Positions 6,509 through 11,824 of a stretch of 11,824 nt of DNA are shown in pieces (position 1 is the stretch's first letter; each line of letters starts with the position of its first letter). The position numbers and the translations under genes are program-made. This DNA comes from an uncultured Clostridia bacterium (lineage in GTDB: Bacteria > Bacillota > Clostridia > Peptostreptococcales > Anaerovoracaceae). The DNA is taken from assembly GCA_934277495.1 (NCBI GenBank), contig CAKQUI010000071.1, forward strand, positions 1 through 11,824. The letters run 5' to 3'. The notes under the pieces are model-generated. The model was not told where the DNA came from. It worked only from the letters and a program-made list of their open reading frames with translations, and made no database searches.

Positions 6509-7220
6509 CGTTATTACCTCCTACACCAAAATCTGTATTTTCTATAAGTATGTCGACCCGGGGATCGTCCCGGTATGCGGGATATATGTTTTTCATGAAA
6601 ATGTCCAGGACGCTGCGGTCCGGGTGCATGTCTGTGGAATTTTCCGTCATCAGATTGATGCAGACCCTTTCGAAAAATCTCAGCCCTGTCTCGATGTCGC
6701 TTCTCATGGACTGCTCCGTCTGTCCGGTGAGGCCGAACAGCAGACAGACCTCGTCTGCGTATGCTGCGATGTCTTCAGGGGAGGCGTGCTCCATGCCTTT
6801 GTGCAGAACATCGTCACGGAAGATCTCATCGAAAGTTTCCACGCCGGTCTTGACTTTTACACGGATGCCTGCTTGCTTGAATTTTTCGCAGATGGCGGGC
6901 AGGGTATCTCTGTCACGCCAGTGGCACTCGATGTGCAGCTGTCTGATGCCCCTGCTCTGGCAGGCGTCCAGCACCGCTTCGATGCTGCCGTCGTCGAGGT
7001 CGCAGAAACTCCCGGAGTTGATGGCTTCAAGAGTCCCGTAGACCCCGGTCACGTGGCTCAGGACGCTGCGGTTCAGCGCCAGGTTCGCATAATTGTCTTT
7101 TGAAAAATCCAGGTGGTAGTCGCAGAAACGGCAGCGCCTCCACCGGCAGCCACGGCCACGAAGGAGAACGATCTCCCGTGGATTCTTTTCACGGATGATA
7201 CTGTATCGGTCCATAGTCAT
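6498..7220 (-). CDS. Radical SAM enzyme, candidate queuine lyase (QueL-like) in a queuosine salvage operon
   Basis: A 240-residue radical SAM protein. The cluster cysteines are C25, C30 and C33 in GCRWRRCRFCDYHLD. This gives CX4CX2C, one residue longer than the canonical CX3CX2C, and the aromatic before the last cysteine is conserved. Barrel features follow: INSGSF (67-72), HIECHWR (96-102), KTGVETFDE (124-132) and LLFGLTGQT (160-168). The start at 7220 is chosen from GAAAGGAT at 7231-7238, at slightly long spacing; a second ATG at 7214 is possible. It overlaps the downstream queuosine-precursor transporter by 11 bases. Gut Clostridia such as C. difficile are known to use a dedicated radical SAM subgroup (QueL) that converts queuine to preQ1. 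Pairing with a YhhQ transporter makes that role plausible, but the assignment rests on context; another 7-deazaguanine or tRNA-base radical SAM enzyme is the main alternative. Confidence 0.72.
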   Translation of the reverse strand: MTMDRYSIIREKNPREIVLLRGRGCRWRRCRFCDYHLDFSKDNYANLALNRSVLSHVTGVYGTLEAINSGSFCDLDDGSIEAVLDACQSRGIRQLHIECHWRDRDTLPAICEKFKQAGIRVKVKTGVETFDEIFRDDVLHKGMEHASPEDIAAYADEVCLLFGLTGQTEQSMRSDIETGLRFFERVCINLMTENSTDMHPDRSVLDIFMKNIYPAYRDDPRVDILIENTDFGVGGNNDAK

Positions 7221-7258
7221 GAAAAATCTTATCCTTTCACGAATTATCCAGTACGGAA

Positions 7259-7274
7259 GTCCACAACTGTGGAC
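7259..7274. promoter_or_regulatory. 16-bp palindrome, proximal copy, upstream of the radical SAM operon
   Basis: GTCCACA-AC-TGTGGAC is a perfect 7-bp inverted repeat, about 38 bp upstream of the radical SAM start codon. It matches the distal copy at 7312-7327 at 12 of 16 positions. Its position close to the gene suggests a repressor operator; the binding protein is unknown. Confidence 0.6.
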
Positions 7275-7308
7275 AGATCTGCCTTTTAGAAACTTTGAGA
7301 TATGCGAT

Positions 7309-7330
7309 TTTATCCACAGCAGTGGATAAA
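7309..7330. promoter_or_regulatory. 16-bp palindrome, distal copy, embedded in a 9-bp dyad with DnaA-box-like half-sites
   Basis: TTTATCCAC (7309-7317) and GTGGATAAA (7322-7330) form a perfect 9-bp inverted repeat around AGCA. The left arm is a perfect DnaA-box consensus TTATCCACA (7310-7318). The right arm, AGTGGATAA (7321-7329), is one mismatch from it on the other strand. The core (7312-7327) matches the proximal palindrome, with centres 53 bp apart, about five helical turns. It could be a dimeric regulator operator, a DnaA site, or both. Confidence 0.55.
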
Positions 7331-7458
7331 GCTGGGGATGGATTTGCGTCTGATCTTCTGCCTGAAATAGCAGCCACTGAAAGCAGAGAATCATTGAAGT
7401 AAAATCATACGGCCGGTTTCAGCCAAATCCAGCAGTACACCGCCAACTTTTACGCTCC

Positions 7459-7665
7459 AACAGGCTGACGCCTGTTTGCTGTCCGTTCTGTCTAGCCAGG
7501 CAAAGCCTGGGACAGAAAGGCACGCGCTAAAGTGCTGCGGTGCTTGCATGAGGCCTTCCTCAGCTCGCAAGTTCGCTGGGATAACGCACTTTCAGTGCTC
7601 CGACTCGCTGCGCTCCCTGCTGTCGCATTTTCCAAACCAGCTGAAGCTGGGGAAAATCCGCAGGG
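7459..7665. other. Compact hairpin-rich non-coding element of unknown class
   Basis: Successive stems are: AACAGGC/GCCTGTT with loop TGAC (7459-7476); TTCTGTC + CCAGGC / GCCTGG + GACAGAA with a 3-nt 5' bulge TAG (7486-7517); CTTGC + TGAGG / CCTCA + GCAAG (7543-7571); and CCCTGC + ATTTTCC + CCAGC / GCTGG + GGAAAAT + GCAGGG with a 3-nt bulge AAA (7615-7665). A local GCACT/AGTGC (7586-7598) also competes with AAAGTGC (7529-7535). No credible reading frame covers it, and it matches no RNA family I recognise (not tRNA, tmRNA, 6S, RNase P or SRP RNA). It may be a structured RNA on either strand or an interspersed palindromic repeat. Confidence 0.5.
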
Positions 7666-7687
7666 CTTCAAGATTTAGGCAGGTCAT

Positions 7688-7713
7688 AAAAAAACGGTGC
7701 TTGAAAAAGCACC
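7688..7713 (-). terminator. Strong intrinsic terminator facing the minus strand
   Basis: Read on the minus strand, GGTGCTT (7707-7713) pairs perfectly with AAGCACC (7696-7702) around TTTC. A G and seven T residues follow (7688-7694). This is a textbook intrinsic terminator. The minus-strand sequence upstream of it (7714-8220) has no recognisable gene, so it may end an unannotated small RNA or a lost gene. It may also shield the radical SAM operon from read-through. Confidence 0.75.
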
Positions 7714-8144
7714 ATCCTAAATCACAGCATGGACTGTCTGTAAGTCTGCTGTTTGTCCCGTAGTTTTGTTTAGAGACAGGATGGTTCCGAACTGTCTTAT
7801 TCTGTTTTGTTTTGCAGGTCTGTGCTTATATCGCATGAACTGCATCATGGATGTATATGTCGTCTTTGCACATGAGCCTGACTGTGGAACAGTATACTCC
7901 ATTTTTCGTGCGGGGGCAAGGGGAAATATCGGAGAGCATGCCACTATATATGATACGATATCTTTTCAGGCAGCTGGCGTCGTATATCCCGATACGGTCG
8001 AAAACTGCATTTTGTATGGAACTGTCGTTCACAGGATGTCCAGGCTCTGACCGGTCTTGGCTGCCCATATGCTGTCACAGGTCCACGTGGATCTCAAGGA
8101 ATAGCGGGGATGAGTATGTGCCAGATCGATTTGTAAAGTATTTA
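7714..8144. other. 431-bp stretch with no supported gene
   Basis: Several open frames of 75-100 codons exist on both strands here (for example plus 7851-8153 and minus 7826-8068). None has a ribosome binding site or a recognisable motif, and they overlap each other on opposite strands. I see no convincing promoter. It could contain a minus-strand small RNA ending at the terminator at 7688-7713 or decayed coding sequence. Confidence 0.5.
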
Positions 8145-8153
8145 TGTGGATAA
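8145..8153 (-). promoter_or_regulatory. Perfect DnaA-box-like 9-mer
   Basis: TGTGGATAA is the reverse complement of the DnaA-box consensus TTATCCACA. It lies 14 bp before the first phased repeat of the response-regulator promoter. Another perfect 9-mer is at 7310-7318, in the same gene-free kilobase. The functional meaning is uncertain. Confidence 0.4.
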
Positions 8154-8166
8154 CATTTTTGCTGGT

Positions 8167-8199
8167 ATTAATGCGATTTTAATTTTGCATTGATATAAT
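8167..8199 (+). promoter_or_regulatory. Response-regulator promoter with 11-bp-phased direct repeats
   Basis: ATTAAT (8167-8172) and TTTAAT (8178-8183) are separated by 5 bp; a weaker ATTGAT at 8189-8194 keeps the 11-bp register. TG-A-TATAAT, an extended -10 (8191-8199), begins its hexamer exactly 10 bases after the second repeat. There is no consensus -35, so the repeats occupy its place. This layout is typical of promoters activated by OmpR-family regulators; the CiaR box TTTAAG-N5-TTTAAG has the same geometry. Autoregulation by the downstream gene is inferred. Confidence 0.68.
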
Positions 8200-8224
8200 A
8201 TAACTGACGAGAGGAGCGACGATC

Positions 8225-8890
8225 ATGAGATTACTTGTAGTAGAGGATCAGAAGGATCTGAATGAAATAATAGTCAGGAAACTCAAAAGCGAACATTACA
8301 GCGTGGACGCATGCTATACCGGAGACGATGCTCTGGATTTCATAAGATGTGCTGAATACGACGGGATCATCCTGGACATAATGCTGCCGGGGATCACCGG
8401 AATAGGGGTGCTCAGAGAAATGCGTGCTGCCGGGAACAACACGCCGGTGCTGCTGCTGACTGCAATGGGCACTGTGGAAGACCGTGTGGCAGGACTTGAT
8501 GCCGGAGCAGACGACTACCTTGTGAAACCCTTTGATTTCAGCGAGCTGATGGCACGAGTAAGGGCTATCGTCAGGCGTGGCGGAGAGCGTGCCGGCAACG
8601 TGATGTCATCAGGAGACCTGACGCTGGACACAGATTCCAGGACGGTGACAAGAGGCGGAAAGGAAATAAAACTTACTGCCAGGGAATTCGATATCCTGGA
8701 GTGCCTTATGCAGAACCAGGGCAGGGTGCTTTCCAGGGACAAGCTGTCAAACCATATATGGAACTACGACTATGACGGGGGTTCCAACGTCATCGACGTT
8801 TACATGTATCACCTCCGCCGCAAGATAGACAAGGATTTTGATGAAAAGAAAATACAGACCGTAAAAGGTGCAGGATATATTATAAAATAG
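8225..8890 (+). CDS. OmpR/PhoB-family response regulator
   Basis: A 221-residue two-component response regulator. The receiver domain (1-120) has the acidic pair E7/D8, phospho-acceptor D51 in LDIMLPG, T79 in LLLTA and K101 in LVKPFDF. The C-terminal winged-helix DNA-binding domain (about 128-221) contains LTAREFDILECLMQNQG, NVIDVYMYHLRRKID and the closing TVKGAGYIIK typical of the OmpR class. AGGAG (8212-8216) lies about 8 bases before the start. It is followed after 27 bp by its cognate sensor kinase, then a PepSY lipoprotein. Its promoter carries phased TTTAAT-type repeats that recur before the tandem-PepSY gene, which suggests both are regulated by this protein. The signal is unknown. Confidence 0.96.
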   Translation: MRLLVVEDQKDLNEIIVRKLKSEHYSVDACYTGDDALDFIRCAEYDGIILDIMLPGITGIGVLREMRAAGNNTPVLLLTAMGTVEDRVAGLDAGADDYLVKPFDFSELMARVRAIVRRGGERAGNVMSSGDLTLDTDSRTVTRGGKEIKLTAREFDILECLMQNQGRVLSRDKLSNHIWNYDYDGGSNVIDVYMYHLRRKIDKDFDEKKIQTVKGAGYIIK

Positions 8891-8917
8891 ATGCTGCTGG
8901 AGGGTCAGGGTGGTTTT

Positions 8918-10318
8918 ATGAAGATAAGATCGATAACAGGAAAAATAACCATATGGTATACACTTTTCATGATAATAATAACCGCTTGTTTCTTCGGGGT
9001 CATGATATACACAGGAAGTACCAGAGCCAGCGAGCTTGCAAAGACAAAGCTGCGGGATGCAGTGCGGGACGCCAGCGACGAGATCAGTGCATCCGGCAGT
9101 GATTTCATCATAGACAAGGATCTGGAATTCTACGATGACGGCGTGTATATAAGTGTGTACGAGCTGGACGGGACACTGGTGGAAGGCCGCAGACCCATAG
9201 AGATCGCTGAGTTTCCTGAGCTGAAGGACAGGAAACTCAGGAGTCTGGACGGTGATGACAACGAAGTGTGGTATCTGTACGACAGCCTTTTCAGTGTGGA
9301 CGGCAGGCAGATATGGGTCAGAGGTATAGTCAGGGACTTTGCACAGAAAAGTACATTTGCATTCATGATGAGGCTGTCATTCATCGGGTTCCCGCTGCTG
9401 ATGCTCATCGCAGCCATTGGCGGATATATCCTGTCGAAACGAAGTTTCAGACCGGTGCGTGAGATGACAGCCACTGCAGAAGAGATAAGCCGTGACGCCG
9501 ACCTTTCAAGAAGGATAGAACTGGGCGACGGTCACGATGAGATATATCAGCTGGGCAGGACTTTCAACAGCATGTTCGACAGGCTGGAAAGATCCTTCAA
9601 TGATGAGAAACAGTTCACATCGGACGCTTCGCATGAACTCAGGACGCCGCTGGCGGTGATGATCTCTCAGAGCGAGTATGCCCTGGAGGATGCAGCGTAT
9701 CGTGAAAAGGCTCTGCAGGTCATAAACCGTGAGGCCAGAAGGATGTCGGGGCTGGTGGACCGGCTGCTTACTTTTGCAAGAAGCGATTCGGGCCGTCTTG
9801 TGGTGGAAAAAGAAGACATTGATCTCAGTGCGCTGTGCGAGGATATAGCGGAGCAGCAGAGATGTCTGGCAGAGGAGAAAGGTGTGACTGTTGAAGCGGA
9901 TGTGCAGCCGGGGATCCATGTCGCCGGCGATGAGACGATGCTGATCAGGATGATACTGAACCTGATGGATAATGCGATGAAGTACGGCGCTGCAGAGGAC
10001 GGCACCGGAAATGTACGGTTGAGTCTGAGCCGTCAGCAGTGCGATGGCAAGGAGATGGCGTGCTGCAGCGTGGAGGATAATGGACCGGGTATATCCGGCG
10101 AGGACATGGAGCATATCTGGGAAAGATTTTTCCGGGCGGACCGCTCCCGCAGCAGCGACGGCTACGGGCTGGGACTTTCCATGGTGGAAACGCTGGCCAA
10201 AGCACAGGGAGGAAAGGTCAAAGCACAGAGCACACCCGGCGAAGGCAGCTGTTTTACATTCATGCTGCCGTTTAGAAGCGAGGATGCATACGGCGGGAAT
10301 AATGCTGCAGGCCAGTGA
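8918..10318 (+). CDS. Membrane sensor histidine kinase (HAMP-HisKA-HATPase)
   Basis: A 466-residue sensor kinase, the likely partner of the upstream response regulator. Membrane segment 1 is about residues 11-32. An extracytoplasmic sensor region of about 115 residues follows (to about 147), then membrane segment 2 (about 152-171), HAMP (about 172-225) and HisKA with phospho-acceptor H239 in FTSDASHELRTPLAV. The ATPase domain has the N box N348/N352 (NLMDNAMKYG), G1 DNGPGI (387-392) and G2 GYGLGLS (415-421). The ATG at 8918 is preferred over one at 8891 because the segment MKIRSITGKITIWYTL is the usual kinase N-terminus and purine-rich GGAGGG/AGGGTGG lies just upstream. It is co-transcribed with the regulator and probably with the PepSY lipoprotein. 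The exported sensor domain belongs to no class I can name. Confidence 0.95.
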   Translation: MKIRSITGKITIWYTLFMIIITACFFGVMIYTGSTRASELAKTKLRDAVRDASDEISASGSDFIIDKDLEFYDDGVYISVYELDGTLVEGRRPIEIAEFPELKDRKLRSLDGDDNEVWYLYDSLFSVDGRQIWVRGIVRDFAQKSTFAFMMRLSFIGFPLLMLIAAIGGYILSKRSFRPVREMTATAEEISRDADLSRRIELGDGHDEIYQLGRTFNSMFDRLERSFNDEKQFTSDASHELRTPLAVMISQSEYALEDAAYREKALQVINREARRMSGLVDRLLTFARSDSGRLVVEKEDIDLSALCEDIAEQQRCLAEEKGVTVEADVQPGIHVAGDETMLIRMILNLMDNAMKYGAAEDGTGNVRLSLSRQQCDGKEMACCSVEDNGPGISGEDMEHIWERFFRADRSRSSDGYGLGLSMVETLAKAQGGKVKAQSTPGEGSCFTFMLPFRSEDAYGGNNAAGQ

Positions 10319-10357
10319 TGGAGATGCCGGTGGGATATCGGCAGGATGGAGAACAAG

Positions 10358-10771
10358 ATGAAAAATTTTTCGAAACGAATGATCAGTATAATGATAGCTG
10401 TGGTGGTGGCTTGTGGCCTTACAGCCGGTCTTTCCGCATGCAGCGGCAGCAGCCGGGATGCCGGGAACACGGTACCGTCGTCAGACACGAACAGTGTCAC
10501 GTCTGATGATCAGGCAGTGCAGTCTCAGACACCGCAGCACGACAGCAGTTCCAGTTCCGGCAGCAACAGAGATATCGGCATGGACGCAGTGATATCGATA
10601 GTCCTGGAACGTGTTCCCGGAGCTGCGAAGAAGGATATCAGTGAGCTGGAATGTGAATACGACGACGGCCGGATCGAGTATGAAGGCGAACTTGACTACA
10701 ACGGCTATGAATACGACTTCGAGATCGATGGTGCAACAGGAAACATCCTCAAATGGGAGATCGACGACTGA
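10358..10771 (+). CDS. PepSY-domain lipoprotein
   Basis: A 137-residue predicted lipoprotein. The lipid signal peptide covers residues 1-27, with a basic start (MKNFSKR), a hydrophobic core and lipobox L25-S-A-C28, so it should be anchored outside the membrane. A Ser/Asp/Gln-rich linker (about 29-66) leads to one PepSY domain (about 67-137). That domain has the pattern SELECEYDDGRIEYEGELDY, then NGYEYDFEID, a DGATG turn and a terminal WEIDD. PepSY domains are thought to bind or inhibit proteases or to act as extracytoplasmic sensors. The start at 10358 is preferred because GGAG (10348-10351) is 6 bases upstream; an in-frame ATG at 10346 is possible. It is 39 bp after the kinase gene, probably the third gene of that operon, and may modulate kinase sensing. 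Confidence 0.9.
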   Translation: MKNFSKRMISIMIAVVVACGLTAGLSACSGSSRDAGNTVPSSDTNSVTSDDQAVQSQTPQHDSSSSSGSNRDIGMDAVISIVLERVPGAAKKDISELECEYDDGRIEYEGELDYNGYEYDFEIDGATGNILKWEIDD

Positions 10772-10779
10772 GCTATTGC

Positions 10780-10803
10780 AAGACTGGTCGGGAGAGTCTT
10801 TTT
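10780..10803 (+). terminator. Candidate intrinsic terminator of the two-component operon
   Basis: AAGACT (10780-10785) pairs with AGTCTT (10795-10800) around a 9-nt loop, and T residues continue to 10803, making a run of five. It starts 9 bases after the lipoprotein stop codon. The stem is short, so termination may be partial. Confidence 0.5.
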
Positions 10804-10810
10804 CCGGTTG

Positions 10811-10834
10811 ATCATGCAGGTCGCACCTGCTGAT
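10811..10834. repeat. Hairpin in the gap before the tandem-PepSY gene
   Basis: ATCA + GCAGGT (10811-10821, with one bulged T) pairs with ACCTGC + TGAT (10825-10834) around CGC. A run of six T residues appears about 13 bases later, too far for a classical terminator. It could be a second termination or processing structure. Between it and the phased repeats at 10935 I see no gene. Confidence 0.35.
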
Positions 10835-10934
10835 GGCTGGTCTGTGATTTTTTGTACGACAGGTAAAGCACAAGCAGATCGATAGATCCGGTTTTGCAGG
10901 AAGTCGCAACGCCCCTGGCGATCCAGACCACGAT

Positions 10935-10989
10935 TTTAATCCATTTTTAATTTTGCAGTAATCTTATATTAATCCGCAGCGTTTATCAT
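10935..10989 (+). promoter_or_regulatory. Promoter of the tandem-PepSY gene with four 11-bp-phased repeats
   Basis: TTTAAT (10935-10940), TTTAAT (10946-10951), AGTAAT (10957-10962) and ATTAAT (10968-10973) begin exactly 11 bp apart. A candidate -10, TATCAT (10984-10989), starts 10 bases after the last repeat, the same distance as in the response-regulator promoter. A 13-nt block TTTTAATTTTGCA is shared with that promoter. No consensus -35 is present. This strongly suggests activation by the OmpR-type regulator at 8225; TATATT (10965-10970) is an alternative -10. Confidence 0.68.
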
Positions 10990-11060
10990 AGTATCAGGAT
11001 AAAACACCGGCAGAGACCGGGAAGCAGATGTAAACGCATATTGTAAGGAGGTATAAAGAT

Positions 11061-11696
11061 ATGAAAAAGATAAAGAGAAAGACAGCGATAATAGGGATGT
11101 CGGCGGTGATCGCACTGGTACTTGCAGGAGTTTCGGTCTATGCTATATCCGGCGGTGGTTTCAGGACAGCGGTGGACGAGACACCGGTGAGTATAACAAA
11201 GGCTGATGCAGAGAAGATCGCTCTGGAAAATGTAAAGGGTGCCACGGAGAAGGATATAACAGTCAGTGTCATAGACAGAGATGAAAAAGGAACGGAGTAC
11301 GATATCGAGATACTGTATGACGGCTATGAATATGATTTCGAGATAGCATCAGACGGCAGTATCCGGGATCAGAGCTGCGAACCGGTGAAGCAAACCTCGC
11401 AGAAGACAAACAGTGCAGCTTCAAAGAATGTGGTCATAATCGGAGAATACAGCGAAGATAAGGCAGTGTCACAAAGCAGCAGCAGTACCATAAGCAAAAG
11501 CGAGGCTGAGTCCATCGCTCTGGCGCAGGTAAAGGGCGACGGGCATAAAAATATCACGAAGTCCGAAAAGGACCATGATGACGGCAGAGTTGAGTATGAG
11601 ATAGAGATAGAATACAGGGGATGCGAGTACGAATTCGAGATCGACGGATCTACCGGCAGGATCATCAGCAGAGATGTAGAGAGGGACGATGACTGA
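11061..11696 (+). CDS. Exported or membrane-anchored protein with two PepSY domains
   Basis: A 211-residue protein with a basic N-terminus (MKKIKRK) and one hydrophobic segment (about 8-29), acting as an uncleaved anchor or signal peptide. The first PepSY domain is about 44-103 (SITKADAEKIALENVKGATE, then YDIEILYDGYEYDFEI). A Ser/Gln/Lys linker (about 105-142) precedes the second PepSY domain (about 143-205; ISKSEAESIALAQVKGDGHK, then VEYEIEIEYRGCEYEFEIDG). The two domains align with each other and with the lipoprotein encoded at 10358, suggesting duplication within the locus. AAGGAGG (11045-11051) is 9 bases before the start. It has its own promoter with repeats like those of the regulator gene and its own terminator, so it is probably a separately induced member of the same regulon. 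Its role as sensor modulator or protease regulator is inferred. Confidence 0.9.
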   Translation: MKKIKRKTAIIGMSAVIALVLAGVSVYAISGGGFRTAVDETPVSITKADAEKIALENVKGATEKDITVSVIDRDEKGTEYDIEILYDGYEYDFEIASDGSIRDQSCEPVKQTSQKTNSAASKNVVIIGEYSEDKAVSQSSSSTISKSEAESIALAQVKGDGHKNITKSEKDHDDGRVEYEIEIEYRGCEYEFEIDGSTGRIISRDVERDDD

Positions 11697-11720
11697 TGAA
11701 AATTTACAGACGGCAGGAAG

Positions 11721-11764
11721 CTGCGGCGACTGCGATAATGCAGGGCGCCGCAGTTTTTATTTTT
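11721..11764 (+). terminator. Strong intrinsic terminator after the tandem-PepSY gene
   Basis: CTGCGGCG (11721-11728) pairs perfectly with CGCCGCAG (11746-11753). An inner CTGC/GCAG stem is possible, and TTTTTATTTTT follows directly (11754-11764). It lies 24 bases after the stop codon. The remaining bases to 11824 show no recognisable gene start. Confidence 0.9.
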
Positions 11765-11824
11765 GGTGGATGCCTTAGGCCAGGTCTGCATTGCGCTGTT
11801 TGGCAGGATGGCAACGTTCGTTAC

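Noticed and set aside
6390..7103. Long plus-strand frames opposite the radical SAM gene (6390-7103 and 6478-7041)
   Set aside because: They are antisense shadows of the radical SAM and transporter genes, without ribosome binding sites or domain motifs.
7221..7440. A preQ1 riboswitch in the leader of the radical SAM operon
   Set aside because: The hallmark A-rich 3' segment (AAAAAACTA-type) and associated short stem of class I are not present; no class II or III pattern was recognised. A model search would be decisive.
7459..7665. tRNA, tmRNA, 6S, SRP or RNase P RNA
   Set aside because: None of the conserved sequence hallmarks of these RNAs could be found on either strand, and the fold is a chain of separate hairpins.
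7766..8153. Open frames on both strands (plus 7766-8050 and 7851-8153; minus 7717-7944 and 7826-8068)
   Set aside because: They overlap each other on opposite strands, lack ribosome binding sites and show no recognisable motif or domain.
7310..8220. A chromosomal or plasmid replication origin, because of the DnaA-like boxes and AT-rich DNA
   Set aside because: Only two perfect boxes 830 bp apart, no iterons and no dnaA, dnaN, rpmH or rep gene nearby.

Overview
The window looks like chromosomal DNA of an anaerobic, probably gut-associated Clostridia-type Firmicute. Base composition is near 50% GC in genes, with more AT-rich promoters. The signs are: [FeFe]-hydrogenase maturation genes (hydG, hydF), strong AGGAGG-type ribosome binding sites, a radical-SAM plus transporter pair suggesting queuosine-precursor salvage, and an OmpR-type two-component system with PepSY partners. 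The exact genus cannot be read from the sequence. There are eleven genes I support plus well-defined regulatory DNA. I see no insertion sequence, tRNA, rRNA or CRISPR array.

Layout. (1) 1-2634, + strand: the 3' part of hydG and a complete hydF, which build the H-cluster of [FeFe] hydrogenase. HydF carries an unusual insertion of about 135 residues, rich in Ser/Gly/Asp, with three CGC cysteine motifs inside its GTPase domain. (2) 2773-3745, + strand: two unrelated GNAT acetyltransferases, one of the ElaA type. (3) 3764-5707: a short-chain dehydrogenase (- strand) divergent from a LysR-type regulator (+ strand). The spacer holds two facing promoters and three alternating CTTATC/GATAAG half-sites at 11-bp spacing, placed as expected for a LysR operator. 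(4) 5804-7220, - strand: an overlapping two-gene operon of a radical SAM protein with an unusual CX4CX2C cluster motif and a YhhQ-type queuosine precursor transporter. Two copies of a 16-bp palindrome lie upstream.

(5) 7221-8224: a gene-poor kilobase. It contains the palindromes, perfect DnaA-box-like 9-mers, a compact run of nested hairpins (7459-7665), and a strong intrinsic terminator that faces the - strand with no recognisable gene to terminate. (6) 8225-11764, + strand: response regulator, sensor kinase, PepSY lipoprotein, then a separately promoted membrane protein with two PepSY domains, ending in a strong terminator. The response-regulator promoter and the tandem-PepSY promoter share 11-bp-phased [T/A]TTAAT repeats with the same 10-nt distance to the -10 element. 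This suggests one regulon in which the regulator controls itself and its PepSY output.

Functional reading: modules 1 and 4 are radical-SAM and cofactor/tRNA-modification biology typical of anaerobes. Module 3 is a classical self-contained LysR/target pair. Module 6 is an envelope-sensing circuit whose exported acidic PepSY proteins could modulate the sensor or an extracytoplasmic protease. The strongest leads are the phased repeat array of module 6, the cysteine-rich HydF insertion, and the structured non-coding kilobase next to the queuosine-salvage operon.
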